Source: a virus | Length of the DNA: 64,000 nt | Virus record (IMG/VR): IMGVR_UViG_3300020183_000052 | Coordinates: 1-64,000 of that record | Direction: 5' to 3' (one strand) | Shown here: positions 24,701 to 37,692 of the stretch, piece after piece | How positions within the stretch are numbered: the stretch's first letter is position 1 | How the letters are laid out: each line of letters begins with the position of its first letter | Made by a program: the position numbers and the translations under genes | Notes under the pieces: model-generated | Seen by the model: the letters and a program-made list of their open reading frames with translations, nothing else | Told to the model about the DNA's origin: nothing | The model's database searches: none

Positions 24701-26372
24701 TAACTATTATGATGAGAATACTAAACAGTATAGAGTAAACGGTCTACCTGTAAATGCTAGGTATAATCTTGATTCAGTTAACTATATATATCCATCTCTA
24801 AAGAGTGGATGGTATTATCAAGATGAAGAAAGATTTATTTATGCAAAACCAGAAACAGAAATATCTTCTGACGAATATGAAATAGTGTTAAATCAAACTG
24901 CAAGAAAAGGTTCTCCAATAATACTAAACGTTGTAGACTCAATGGGCTCAACAATAAATTATACGCAAGTTTCTTTTTATGACGAAGCTACTCCGTCTTT
25001 ATATGCATATCATAACTACGAGTACCTTACCACAAAAGATGGATACAACTTATATACGGCTTATTCAGATATATTGGACGTAACGGTAACGGATACTTAC
25101 ACTGGAAAAGTTTTACTCTCTGGAGAGAACTTTAGTTCAAACAAAATATCATTTGTTTCCTATCCCGAAACAAAGCCATTAATAATAGGCAGAGAGTATA
25201 AAGTTACATACAGAGTTAACAATAGCTTCAATGTTGATAATCAATATTTTAATTCAACAGACAATAGCTACAGAAGCAAAATAACCCTACTTAGTACACC
25301 AAGCTCTGCTTACGATAGTTATATAACTTATGAATCATCTATATACGATGAAGACTATGAGCTGAAAGAAACTAAATTAAACCCACTTTATAGCTTAGTA
25401 GACGAAGGGTTCTTGTACTTATCTCACAATCAATATCCTTATGATAATTTTGATTACATTCTTTCTCCAAAGCAAATCCTCGCAGATCAAAAAGATCTGA
25501 TGGTTCTTAATGTTTTTTCAAAAGACATTAACAATAATCCAAAACCATATATCAGCTATAGCATTTCTGGTTCAAACATCTCTGCAACACCAAGCAGCTT
25601 TACGACAGACATAGAGGGTTACGCAAGATCCCTAATAAGATATGTCGGATCAAGTGTTCCCTATGAAGAGGATAGTTACCTGTATATACAAGACCAAATC
25701 AATGCGACGGCAACCGTTGAATATTTGGTTAAGCCAGATTATTCATTGCTGGAAAGAATTTCCGCAGAAGTGGATAAGAAAATAATTGTAGCTGATGGCA
25801 TTCAATATGTAAACATAATTGGAAACACAGTGCCCAATACTGTTGTATATTGGAGAAAGGGAAGAAGCCTGCCAGACACATTTGATTTAGCATATGCGCT
25901 TGATTCAAATGAACCTGGTTCTTCCAAAAATAAAGGGCACAAGGTTGCAGATAATCAAGGTTTATTTAATATTGGCCCATTTACTGCTCAAGACGATGCC
26001 ACTCCGGGCTACTGGTTTGTTTCTGTAGAAACAGAGTTTTCTCAAATCACCAATGCCAATCCGACTACCGTTGGTGGAGACATAGTTTATTGGTATGAAA
26101 AATATGATTCTTTGCAATCTTCCTTGGGCGAACCGATACTGCAGCCAAACCTTAATTTAAATACAGCAAAAGCCCACTACGCTGATGTTAAAGCTTTTAA
26201 AGTCAACACTTTAACAGAAGAACCTTACTATAGTGCAAGTGCGACCCCAAGTTGGAACTTGCCGAGCTGGTATCCCATAACTAAGTATACGCAATATCAA
26301 ATGGGCATTTTGGGCGCTACTCCTTACGTGATTGAGTACTCAGATACATATCCAGATTATGAAGAGGAATAA
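21710..26372 (+). CDS. Large baseplate wedge/tail-fibre protein (1553 aa), +1 at CGG
   Basis: ATG 21710 follows GGAGAG. The zero frame stops at 22123; a +1 shift at CGG 22115 (codon 136) joins it to the long frame, and 4663 minus one is a multiple of three. The internal ATG/TTG around 22254 is not needed as a start because the +1 frame is open right back to the CGG. Residues about 215-300 (ILSRFPGWTKIYADS, then FFNSLIAEPLDDIDAMVSNI) resemble the I-like/gp7-type wedge proteins that follow J-like proteins. The remainder is beta-rich, Tyr- and Asn-rich, with Ig-like strands (DVTVTDTYTGKVLLSG). Probably links the wedge to fibres. Confidence 0.7.
22115..22118 (+). other. CGGT +1 frameshift site 6
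   Basis: In-frame CGG after ATA ATC; zero frame hits TAA two codons later, the +1 frame reads TAT AAA CAT GCG and stays open. Confidence 0.9.
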
Positions 26373-26375
26373 CTT

Positions 26376-29300
26376 GTGAAAGCATTTGAGAACAAGACTG
26401 TAACCGGAAACGAACCGGCAGTAAAAAAGGGCTATAACTTGCCCAGTGATGCAGTAAATCTTCGGTTATTTCTCTTCTGAAGAAGTCACTCCGAAAGAGC
26501 ACTTAGGAGTTATAGATTTAGCTGGTATTATTCCAGAGAATATACCGTCTGGCTATGCAACTGAGGCGGATACGATGATGTACGCTGATGAGTTTGGTGT
26601 TTTAAGGCATGCCAGTAATAATCCAGAGCTTGGCCAACTAATTGGATCGCCAATTGTTCATAATTCATCTGTATCAATCAGTAATAATATATTAAGATTT
26701 GATAATGAGCAATTAAACTATAATTTTACTGGCAGGGTGAATGAATTTGAACAACAATCCTTTTGCCACAGCATATATATCAGCACAAATTTTGCCCTAA
26801 TTCCGTCCACGGTTTCAGAATATGCAGGGCTAGAAAGATCTTCTTATCTAAGGACTCCAGCTCAATACAATATTAGAATTGTAGATAATTCTGGAAAAGA
26901 AAATAAAAATTTAAAGTATAAAATTATGCTTGAAAGATATACAAACAACTCAAGTAGAAATCAATTGTCAGGATATACATATCAAACCGAAGACCTATAT
27001 AGAATAATAGTTTTATTTGATTCTGTAGATCCGCAAAATCTGTATCTTGTATATGATAAATATGAAATGGATGAAGACAGAATACCGTTTAATCCTCATT
27101 TTGGTTATAAAGAAAAAATAAATACGGTACCATACTACAATTATGTTGCAGAGGAATCTGAAGTTATAGATCCAAGCTCTAAGGATAAAAGAGTTTATTC
27201 AACACAATTGTTTTCTTACAAGGAAAATAATTTATTAAGAACTAGAATAAACAATGATGGATGGAAAATATATACTCCCAAAAAAGCGATACAAGATCCT
27301 AGAACTTTTCAAAGTTTTAATTGGCGCTTATTGGCAAAAATTACCTACAACTTTTCTAGAACAAGAAATGTTTATTCATCAGATGAAAGACCCTTTTTGA
27401 ATGTTGGAGTGTTATATTCTGGTTCTGTAGATCAAGTAAAAAATGCGTATGTTTTTGCGAATTTGGAAACAGGACCTTTTAATATTCAAAAATATTTATT
27501 TAACAATCCCAATGCCAGTAATCAGTATAACAAATCTCAAAAAAATTATTGGCTAGTTGATATTGACAACATGCAGGCATCATTTTCTTCTTATGATTTA
27601 TTAATTTGGACGCCAACAAGACCTATAACAGAACAGCAAATTGCAAACGTAGAATCAATTCTTTCTCAAAATGTTTCTATAATGATTGATTTTTCTCAAT
27701 TATCTTTAAGTTCTTTAACAAGTTTTGGTTTTAATTTTTCTATACAAAGTTCAAACTCTGGATACATAACGATAGACTCAACCTACGTAAATGGCGACAC
27801 ACAAATGGGTTCTTTTAGTCTTTCTTCCTATCAGGAAACTCAAGCAAACACTGCGAATAATGTTACAGGAAAGAGAAAAGAACCATTAAACAACAACGCT
27901 ATAATACCAATACCAGTTTTTGTTGGAGAAATTTCTGCACAATCTAGGTCAACTTCTATCGTCAGACAAGGAGAAAATCATGTAATAGTTAAAAGGACAA
28001 ATCCTACAGGCAACCTTTATCCAGCTTCGTTAACAGTAACCGCATGTCCATTTTTTCAAATACTAAATGATGTTTTTGCAACTGACGGAACACAAACTAC
28101 TAATAATGGTCAGACCAACATTTTACCCCCTGGATCTGTCAGGTCAGATGTTGTTACTGGGCCGAGTAAATTGTTTTATAACATAATTGCCGACACCAGT
28201 AAAACAAAAGTAAATAATTATTCGATTAATAATACTAGTCAAGAATCTACAATATTATGGAATGTTTCTCCTTGGAGAAATTCTTGGACAATAAATGGTC
28301 AATTAAGAAACAATCAAGTAACAGTATTGACACCAACGGAAATTGAAACATATCATTTTGCGTTTAGAACGCCAATAGGATCAAGCACTTCTAAATTCTG
28401 CAGACAAATAAGCTATTCTGTTGAACAGTTATTCAGGGCAGATTTTGAGACAACCCCAAATGGTGGGGATGCACAGAATATAATTAACCAAGATTGTAGC
28501 AATGTTGAGTTTTATCTTGAGTGCACAAACAGAAATGTTGAGTTTTTAAATTTCAATAATATTAACGAAGATATAGTCAACGGAAATGAAACTCTTATAG
28601 GTCAAGTACCGCTTCAAAACTCTATGTTTAAAATTTCAACCGCTGCAAAAAATCAAATAATAAGCGGATCTGCAGTAGCCCTAGAGGCCATATCAAGTGT
28701 TAATTCAGTTGAGTTAAATCTAGGTGACTATTCTTATCCGTTTATAGTTACCAACACCTCTGAATACCAGGAGCGAATAGGATCGAATATAAACACCCCT
28801 AACGATTATTTGCCAGGCAGTCAAGTTGCTCAAGATTATAGCTTCACACTAAGAACGCAAGTTTCTATTTCTGAAGTTACAAAAACTATTCACAGGTATA
28901 AAATAGAATGGAGTGTTCCGTTTACCAGTATCGTTGGAGGCAGTGCCGATTTCGGAGCATATATAATCTCGAAGGGCGGAATTAGCGGATCTCTTTCAAG
29001 GACAAATTATTCGGTAGCACACTCCGCAGAAAATAAAATACAAATTGCAAAAACATTTTCTAGATTTCACAACTACAAGTATCCTAGTAGAATATTTTCT
29101 AGGACAGATATAAGATCTCTTGATTATGACGACACCTCCTATCCTCAAAACAATTTTCACTACACCGGAGACATTGATGTGGGCAATAGATGGGACGAAT
29201 ATTTTTATGGCAAAGATTCTGCAACAACATCATCTGGGTCAACAACTGGAACACAAGTTACGGTAACAAATACCCAAACAACAAATAAAGGAACAGCAAT

Positions 29301-32300
29301 TCCTTCAGCAACCATAAAAGCAAATATAATTAAAGCAAGAATGGCTGATGGGTCTTATGAAACTGGCGATTTGAATATTAATGGTAAATTTACACCAAAC
29401 GCGTTCTGGAGAAAATTAATTTGGACAGGTGGAGAACCGGAAAGCCTAAGTATAATATTTCATAAATGGCTGCTCAAGCTTTTAGATGACAAGCTTGGTA
29501 AAAGTCGTCAACCGGCGACCACCGATCGGGTACCTATCTGTTACACAAGGTGATTTTATCGCTGATGAATTCACTAAAGCATACCCTGCAATTCATGAAG
29601 CAACCCGAACAATATCTTCTGGCTCATCTCCAGCAAGAGTTACTGCAACAAGTGTAACAAGATCATCTTCAATAAAAACATATCGCAATGGATACTCAAA
29701 AGATTTTGTTAAATATATTCAATATACACTGTTAGATCAACAATATAAATTAACAATAAATGGAGAATATGACAAGGCAACAGCCAATGCAATTATGTCG
29801 TTTCAAAAAAGCAAAAATCTTAGTTTTATTGATGCACTTGTTGATTCTGAAACTAAATCTGTTTTGGCTACATATTGGTTGTCTTTATTGAAGAATAATA
29901 CTGATCTTTATAACGAAAAAATAAAAGAAGCGCCAGAAGGTGTACAAAAATACATCAAGGCAGCCGTTAAATATTCGGATATAGCAAATGTGGGAGTTCC
30001 AGGAAGAGAGTACAGAAGAATAAGTTTTACAGGCGTACCTGGTCCAACTGAAATTGTTGATAATTTTATTGTTAAAATACCTCAAGTGGCAAGCGGACAA
30101 AAAATTCATGGTATAACCATCTCAACTGGTTCTTGGCCAGCAGTTTTTGAATCTGTATTTTTGTATAAACAAGACTTTAATGTAAACGCTTTTTATACTC
30201 AGCTAGGCGCAAATGCAAAGATACCAAATGCGCAGTATGAAACAGGAATTATGGGAGATACAGAAATAGCACCGAATTCATCTCACACAATTAATTTTGA
30301 CACTTATCAAGGGGTAGAAAATATCAAATATGCGATGATTACAATTAAGGGTAGAAAATTGTTGGCACAAAAATATGGACCGAATGCCGAAGGGTTTTCT
30401 GTATCTGATATTCAATTTGCCATATCTTCCGATGGAACGTATACCCCGCCAGAATTGGGAGGCTCTTCTAGATTTCAGGGAGTTGCAACAGGAAAAATAT
30501 CTGGATATACAGAAATAGAATCTTCTGAACAAAAAGCAATAGACTTTGCAAGTGTAAATACTTTGCTAGCAGGAACAAGTTCTATTGAGTCAATTCAAAT
30601 AACAAATATATCCTTTGAAGCTTCAAGCAATGGCGTAAAAAAACAAATAAATCATACTATTCCTAGTTCTGAAATAGAGAGAAAAAATAAATTAAATTTA
30701 AACTATTCTTTTGCAGAATCATATTCTGGTGATGGCAATATCGCAATAACATTAGATCCACTATCTCAAAATTTAGGCTTAAACTTGAACAACGTTGGGA
30801 CAATTCCAATATCAAGAGCACAAATAATATCGGCAAATACATTTTCTGATGCTAGCATATCTGATTTTTCCATAACAAAAGTAGATGGAAGGCCAAATCT
30901 TTATGTAGTTAAAACAACGAATGGAATACAGTACAATTCAACAGAAGCTTTTCCTCAAGTAAACGTGGAAAATTACTACATCGCCGATGCCGACAATATT
31001 GCAAGCAGGCAAAATATAAAATTGACGATAAATGCGAAAGATGGTCTAGTTGTATTGGTTAATAGCAATGGCACTCCAGCTGGTTTTCCAAATTTTGCTA
31101 GCTATCAAAACACAAGTTCCAACACAATATTTGGATTTGGTTTTATTAACCTTTTATGGGGGGGAGCAAATCCTGCCCCATATGGTCTTGACTGGCAATT
31201 CTTGTACATAAATCCGTCTTCAGGCCAAAGAACTTTTCTTGGTAGAAAAATAACCTACGCTGAGTTTGTGCAGAAAGGTCCTGCAAATATTTATATAGGT
31301 CTTAACGTATACGATGCAGACATGAACCAACAAACCATTAATAATATAGTTGGTGAATCATTGAGAAATTCTCAATTGGTACAATTGAATAAACCAACCA
31401 GATACATATGTCCAGTTTATTCCGTAAAGGTAATTAGCAGACCAAAAATAGCAGTTAGTGCGCCTCCTTCAACTTTAACCAAGTTTGATACATGGTATGT
31501 TAATCTTACTCCTGGTAAGTTTGTTAAGCAGATTACGATACCTGCTGCATATAACTTTACCAATTGGTTGAAAGAGTACAGGGGTCAGAATTTAAAGTGC
31601 TACTACGATACAACTAAAATTAAAACGCCTTATTCATCAATTTTTGGTTTTGGCTACTATGATGTATATGACGAAAATCCAAAGATTGTTTCTGATAACG
31701 AGATTGCTTTAAGACATGGACAGATACATTGTGTACAGGAGCAGTATGATAAAACGTATCAAGTACCCAGTTCTGGTCAGAACCAATACACTGATGCAAG
31801 TCCAATAGTTCCGTGGATTAAGGTGTATTTGAAGAAAAATAACGACACGTGGGTAGAAGTTTCTAGAAAAGAAATAAAAAGTTTTGATAAACATACTGGT
31901 TTAATAAAATTCAAAAAAGAAATAGTTCCACTTGAATCAAAAGATATTCAAGTTAGCTACACAATTAAGACATCAAACATAATGATCCACCAAATAGACG
32001 GACAACTTCTTCCCATAAATCCATACAGTGCACCAAAGACAAACAGGCCGATATTTCTGTATATACTTCCATTAAAATGCGAACAAATGTCAGGGACAAA
32101 TTCGTCAGTTATAAATGAGTTTGTTGCACAAGGAGCCATTCAATACACTAATGATTCTAACATTTTTAAAATCAGTTCTAATTCTTATAACCCACTTGCC
32201 TTACATATCGCTACTATATTGATAAATAATAAGTACGACTTCAGTAATGTTAAAGTGGAAGATATGAGACTGAGGGGTGGCGGGCTGTCCAGCAAGGTTG

Positions 32301-32542
32301 ATATTGGCAGAATATTTGAAGAAAATAAAGATATTGGTTCTTATGCAGATTTGTACACAGGAAAAGCATACCTTCATCCAAATGGTGGATATGTTGTAGT
32401 TCAAATTCCGAGAGAAGTAATGAACAATTTTTCTTCAAAGCAAGAAGTTTACAATATAGTCCGCAATAATATAACAGCTGGCGTAAGCTTTGATATACAA
32501 GACCTGGATGGGATTGATTGGAGATCGATAGATAATGATTAA
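26376..32542 (+). CDS. Very large tail protein (2054 aa) with peptidoglycan-binding domain, two +1 shifts at CGG
   Basis: GTG 26376 lies 3 bases after the previous stop, with GAAGAGG about 8 bases upstream. In-frame CGG at 26463 (codon 30) and 29527 (codon 1051) each move the frame +1; 6167 minus two is a multiple of three. Before the first shift the frame would stop after 34 codons. Residues about 1100-1170 (SKDFVKYIQYTL, INGEYDKATANAIMSFQKSK) are a PG_binding_1-type three-helix domain, which binds cell-wall peptidoglycan. The rest is beta-rich and Asn/Ser-rich, without enzyme motifs. It overlaps the next gene by 8 bases. Likely a baseplate-attached fibre or adhesin touching the host wall. 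Confidence 0.7.
26463..26466 (+). other. CGGT +1 frameshift site 7
   Basis: In-frame CGG after AAT CTT; the +1 frame reads TAT TTC TCT TCT and joins the long open frame. Two earlier CGG (26405, 26416) are out of frame. Confidence 0.9.
29527..29530 (+). other. CGGG +1 frameshift site 8
   Basis: In-frame CGG after ACC GAT; the +1 frame reads TAC CTA TCT GTT. The only site with G as the fourth base. The CGG at 29513 nearby is out of frame. Confidence 0.88.
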
Positions 32543-35199
32543 TGACCTCGGCAATTATGTAATGTCTTTTGGCGGATCTTTTCGCAAAAGTATTTATTCT
32601 GTATTAAAACAATCTTTGTTGGAAAAAGAAGAATTAGGAAGATTGATTGAAAAAACTTCTTCTTTGACAAAAGCATCTGATTATATACCGGTATTTGTGT
32701 CTCCTTTGTCTGAATTTCAGAGAGAAGTTTTAGTTGATTTGTTTAGAGATCTTGAGTTAAGAGTCAAGTCTTTGTATACAATATCTTCTACCTTGTCGCT
32801 GTTAGCGTCTGGTATGGCAAATATTTTTGGTGGAGAGATTGAAAAAATAGAAAGAGATATTGAATATTTAAATTCCTATATCAATAATTACTCTTTTATA
32901 TCGCGGAGAAGATGATTTATATAATATTAATTTTATAGAAAATTTTGATAATGATCAAAATTATTATAAATATGATCAAGGATTTGATTTAACAATTACA
33001 GATAGAAATAATGTAAATTTTGCTGAAAGAGAAAAAAGTTACGTAGATTCATTTACTGGTACTCTAAAATTTTCTCAAAATATAGAAGAACTTTTTGTTC
33101 CAATTTCTAAAAGCAATATAAAATCTATTTCTTATAAGACTAATTTTTCTGATCATATTATATCAAGTGATACAGGAGTGGAAAACTCTATTACCGGAGA
33201 CTCAAACAACTCTTGGAACCTAACAATCAAAAGTCCCTCTATAATAAATGATTCAATATTTTCTAGGACAGAATATTATTCTTTTAAGAATTCTTCTACC
33301 ACTTCGAGTGGAGCAGAGGTAGCAGTTCGTGTTGAATTATTTTCTCCCGTACGAGCCTCTCGCATAAGAATCTCCCCAAACGTTGGAAGCGGGCTTTCCC
33401 TAACTCAAGCGGTCTTACGTAGTGGTCAAGCCAATACCAACAACGCGTCGTCTAATCAAAATAATTATGTTCCACTAATGACTGATGCCGTATTTTCAAA
33501 TAAAAATATAGATATTAATTTTCCAGAACAAGAAATACAAGAATTTATACTTTTCTTTAAGCAAAAAAAATATAAAAGAACAAAATTACCAGCACAACAA
33601 TCTGAAATAAATTCTAAAATGATTAACTATATAGTTAAAAAATTAAGAGCTGAAAGAAAACAAAAACATGACACACTTCAAGACTATGTTTTTAACTTTT
33701 TCTTAAAAGATTTTAATAGGGATTTTGTATTAAAAAATAAAAATATTCATTCATACAATTATACAAAGTATTATCCAACGAAAAAAAACAAAGACCAGGT
33801 TACCATATTGAAAATGGATAAAAGAGAATCTAGACCTTCCGACATAGACGACTACAATAGATTTAAAAACTTTGATGTTATTAACAATATTGTTTTTTCT
33901 GTAGTTTCTTTTAGTTTAGGATCAAAAGTTAGGTCTTTGAATCCATCAACTTATGTGGATTCGACTTTAAGGTCTACAATTAAATCTGTTAATTCCTATT
34001 TGTCTGGTGGAATAATTCCAGTTGGCGACTCAAACAACTTTGATAACAACGGACATTTTGTCGGCAATAATACGTTGTCGCCCAATAGAAGTGATGCAAC
34101 TCAAATAATGAACAACATAGAGTCAAAAGATATGTATGAGTATATGTTTTCCATAAAGAATATATCTGTTATGTCTACTCAGGCAATGCAAAATAATAGT
34201 CGTAGAGCTTTTTTCGTAAGCAAAAGATTGCCGTTAAACGCAAGACCAATGTCTGTCAAGGCTTTATGGAATACGGTTGATAACAATATTGGAACCAATT
34301 TAAGCAGCTATTTGGCCTCAACCTCTATTGAATTAAGTGTTAGTGTGAAGGAAAGTCCATCAAGCGAAAATGATTGGAAACCCATAATGCCTTATGATTC
34401 GAACCAAATTGATTCTGAACTATTAATTTTTGGATCAAATAATACTGCGTCGCTAAGATTTCCGCCACTTACAGAATCTGTAACAATCTATAAAGATGGA
34501 TTAATAATGCCAAGTAATCAGTTTGCTGTGTCTGGATCTACGGTAACATTGGCCTCAAGAGTAGCACAGGCTAACTCGATTTATGTGGCGCGCTATAGTC
34601 CATCAAATATATCTGCCGCTAAAGAAATTCAATTATTTTCTGCAAATTTGGCGAGTCCGGTTTTATCTATGGCCTCTTCAAATGGTCAGTCTGGAGAGTA
34701 CTTTAATAAGGTAAATTATGATCTTTCTGCGCAGCTTTCTAAATGTCCCTACATTGACCGATCCAAGTTGGTAGGGGGGAACTATAACTCTTATATGGGA
34801 ACGATAACAAGCTCTAATACGTCTTTTGGTAATTACGATTATTCTTCTTATTCTCCAGTAAAAGTTATTTTTGACGATAACACAACGGCCATTAACTTAA
34901 CTAATTATCTCTTGAATGACAATAGTCTTCCTATTTTCCCCAATGACACAAGTTCAATTTATTTTGTTCATTATGATAAAACAATTATTTTCAATAAAAA
35001 CCCCACAAAATCATTTAGAGTTATGTATCAATATCTCCCAGATATATTTAGATATAGGGTTATTCTAAGATCTCTTACTCCAACGATGGAAAATTCATCT
35101 TTAGATAGATTGATTTTTAAGTTTTCAGGATTTAAAGAAGATTCTATGACAAATAAATTTATAAGATATGATAATATATTTAGAAAAACAAATTCTTAA
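32535..35199 (+). CDS. Tail structural protein (887 aa), +1 at CGG
   Basis: ATG 32535 overlaps the preceding stop by 8 bases. The zero frame stops at 32915; a +1 shift at CGG 32904 (codon 124) joins it to the frame ending at 35199. The +1 frame is open from the CGG, which accounts for the otherwise unexplained 260 bases before the ATG-less part at 33178. The N-terminal 120 residues are helical and coiled-coil-like; the remainder is beta-rich. There is a lysine-rich central stretch around residues 330-410. Similar N-terminal helix plus beta architecture recurs in the next two large genes, so they may be paralogous baseplate or fibre proteins. Confidence 0.7.
32904..32907 (+). other. CGGA +1 frameshift site 9
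   Basis: In-frame CGG after ATA TCG; zero frame stops three codons on, the +1 frame reads GAA GAT GAT TTA. Confidence 0.9.
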
Positions 35200-35208
35200 G
35201 GATTAAAT

Positions 35209-37692
35209 ATGGCACAATTATCAACTGATTCTCTAGCCTACTCTCAAATAATAGCTATTATACAGAAGTTCGTTGACGGCTATGTTAGTAATCAAAATGT
35301 TACACCTAAAGAATTTGATGCGGCCTATGCGGAAATGCTGGCAATAATAAGGGCTATTGTTGGCTCTCCCCTAGCCGAACTTGATTTAATAAACACAGGT
35401 GATATACCGTCTTCTGCGAGATTTAATAAAATGGTGGCAGCTATTGGCGCAGATGTCAATATCATAACAAATCAATTAGACTCTCTTACCGCAAATTACA
35501 TAAATTCTTTTAATATTTTGAATCAAGAAATAGAATCAGAAAAATCTTCTGTTGCAAGAATAAGATCTAAAATAGCTGCACTAGAGATGTACTCTAGCAG
35601 TTCCTCCAATAATATATCATATTTAGGTGACTTGTTAAATAATATGGATTTAATAGATGTATCTAAAACTAAGGGTATTAACGTGTGTGATGTTTCTGCT
35701 GGAGTTGCAACGTTGCCACTAAAAGGGAGATCAAAATGGAATTCTCGCGTTGTTGTTTATAATCAAAATTATAATAACTTTAATTCAGATCAAAACACCA
35801 ATCCGTTTGGAATTTCTAATGGCTTAGCTGGATGTAGCTTTTTGTTTTCTGAAGGTACATTAAACAATGTGCAAGATCCTTTTTTGTTTCAAAAAGATTC
35901 TTTAACAGTTAAAAATGATCCAACAAAAATGATAGACCAAAGCCCGGTGTCCTATTATGAATACGAAGCGATTAGTTTGGACAAAAATCAATCTTCAGTC
36001 ACTAGACCCTCTTATGAGTTTAGGTATATAAGCGGTAATAATGAAGTTGAATGGTCAAGCTTTGATCACACAAAGCCACTTAAACTAACAGTTGAACTTA
36101 ACTCAGTAAAGTCATCTGGGGAAAAGGTTAACTATCTTTCAATAATTCCATTTTTTGGCTATGACGAAGTTGGTTTAAATGCAAGAATTAAAAATATAAA
36201 AGTTACGTCTATTCAATTGTATAACACAGTAACCAATAGATTGTTCCAGGTTATTCAAGGAAATCCCGTGTATATTGGTGCAGATATATCCGGATCTACA
36301 ATAGGCAACTATAATAATTACTCATACAATAAAGGAATTTTTAGATTTGAAGAAGTAACCGCAAATAAAATTTACATTACTTTTGAACAAGATTTATTTA
36401 ATGATGTGTTAATTAAAAATATATATTGGGAGCCTTATGCTTCTGAAACATATTTAAACTCTACTCAAAATTCTCCTAAGTGGAGAAATCAAAGTAGATT
36501 TGCCCCAGAACAGGACATGCCACCTGGCTACGTGCAGGGCTCCTTAAGGTGGAACAAAAATTCAATAATTCCATCGATTGAAAGACCTAATTCAATTAAG
36601 TCTTTAACAGCCGATTCTGTTAGGGTAGATCTTTCTTATTCTGTAAATACACCTGTTCAGAATAATAGATTAAAGTTAACAAAAGCCACAGATGTTTTTT
36701 GTTTTTACGAAAGAAAACAAACCTTTATGGGTAAGGAATATTATGTGTTTAGAAACGTACCATCCATAAATGTTACGACTGGAGTAGTCAACTCAATAAA
36801 ATCGGAGATTACAGCCGATCCCACAAAATCACCATGTGTATTTTTGGCAGAAAATGAAACACTTAGCCTTAAAAAAGTAGACTTATCAACAATTGGTATT
36901 GATGCTGGAACTGCGGTCACTGGTGGCTATCAACACACGCTCACTATTTCTTGTGCAGAGAACCATAATCTTGCAGCTGGAGATCGCATTTTTCTAAGTG
37001 GAACAATAAGATCAGCAACCGTTGAGTTTAACGAAATATACCAAGTTGCCACTGTGATCAATTCAACTTCTTTTACTGTTGTTGACATCAGTGCCAACCA
37101 AGTTGCAGCGGGAACAAGCCCTGCAGTAACAGTTGTCTGCATGCCATTGTATGCATTGGCGTCAACAACAAATTTAACAATAGACACAATATCCATAACC
37201 GCTCCAAAAGTAGAAACAGAGCAAGTATTTTTAAAGAGAAAATATGAAAAATTAAGAGCAAAAAGAGCCAGTATAGGCATTAGAGATATATTTGTCGGAA
37301 AAGAATTATTTTCTGATAAAGCAGAAATTATATCAAAACCATTTTATGTAAAAGAAAATGTTGACCTTGTAAGCCTTGAGGTTGAAGATAGAGTGCCGGC
37401 GACAGATGATGATTCAACATCAATCGATTACTACATAAGTGTAGACGATGGCATTAAGTGGATACAAATATCGCCGATACAAAGAAACTTTGTGGGAGTG
37501 CCGGAGATAGTGGCCTTTAATCAAAACATACCGTCGTCAAGCATGCTGCCACAAATAGCCTACTACAATTATCCCGAAGTGCCAAATCCGATTAAATCCA
37601 TAAGATTCAGAGCCATTATGAAAAAAAGCAGAAGCGGCAATTTAAGTCCTGAGTTAAGTCAGTATAAATTGGGAGTAAGATTTAAACAATGA
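35209..37692 (+). CDS. Tail fibre/baseplate structural protein (827 aa)
   Basis: ATG 35209 follows AAGGATTAAAT. The first 130 residues are helical with heptad-like spacing, followed by a serine run (residues about 126-130) and a long beta-rich part. It overlaps the following ORF by 4 bases (ATGA). No enzyme motif is seen. It belongs to the series of large virion proteins between 21.7 and 41.6 kb that share an N-terminal helical arm plus beta domains, suggestive of trimeric fibres or wedge arms. Function not recognised. Confidence 0.6.
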   Translation: MAQLSTDSLAYSQIIAIIQKFVDGYVSNQNVTPKEFDAAYAEMLAIIRAIVGSPLAELDLINTGDIPSSARFNKMVAAIGADVNIITNQLDSLTANYINSFNILNQEIESEKSSVARIRSKIAALEMYSSSSSNNISYLGDLLNNMDLIDVSKTKGINVCDVSAGVATLPLKGRSKWNSRVVVYNQNYNNFNSDQNTNPFGISNGLAGCSFLFSEGTLNNVQDPFLFQKDSLTVKNDPTKMIDQSPVSYYEYEAISLDKNQSSVTRPSYEFRYISGNNEVEWSSFDHTKPLKLTVELNSVKSSGEKVNYLSIIPFFGYDEVGLNARIKNIKVTSIQLYNTVTNRLFQVIQGNPVYIGADISGSTIGNYNNYSYNKGIFRFEEVTANKIYITFEQDLFNDVLIKNIYWEPYASETYLNSTQNSPKWRNQSRFAPEQDMPPGYVQGSLRWNKNSIIPSIERPNSIKSLTADSVRVDLSYSVNTPVQNNRLKLTKATDVFCFYERKQTFMGKEYYVFRNVPSINVTTGVVNSIKSEITADPTKSPCVFLAENETLSLKKVDLSTIGIDAGTAVTGGYQHTLTISCAENHNLAAGDRIFLSGTIRSATVEFNEIYQVATVINSTSFTVVDISANQVAAGTSPAVTVVCMPLYALASTTNLTIDTISITAPKVETEQVFLKRKYEKLRAKRASIGIRDIFVGKELFSDKAEIISKPFYVKENVDLVSLEVEDRVPATDDDSTSIDYYISVDDGIKWIQISPIQRNFVGVPEIVAFNQNIPSSSMLPQIAYYNYPEVPNPIKSIRFRAIMKKSRSGNLSPELSQYKLGVRFKQ

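Noticed and set aside
9470-37280. Long minus-strand open frames opposite the virion genes (for example 9470-9763 and 36930-37280)
   Set aside because: They lie opposite well-supported + genes, lack ribosome binding sites and have no recognisable content; they are shadows.
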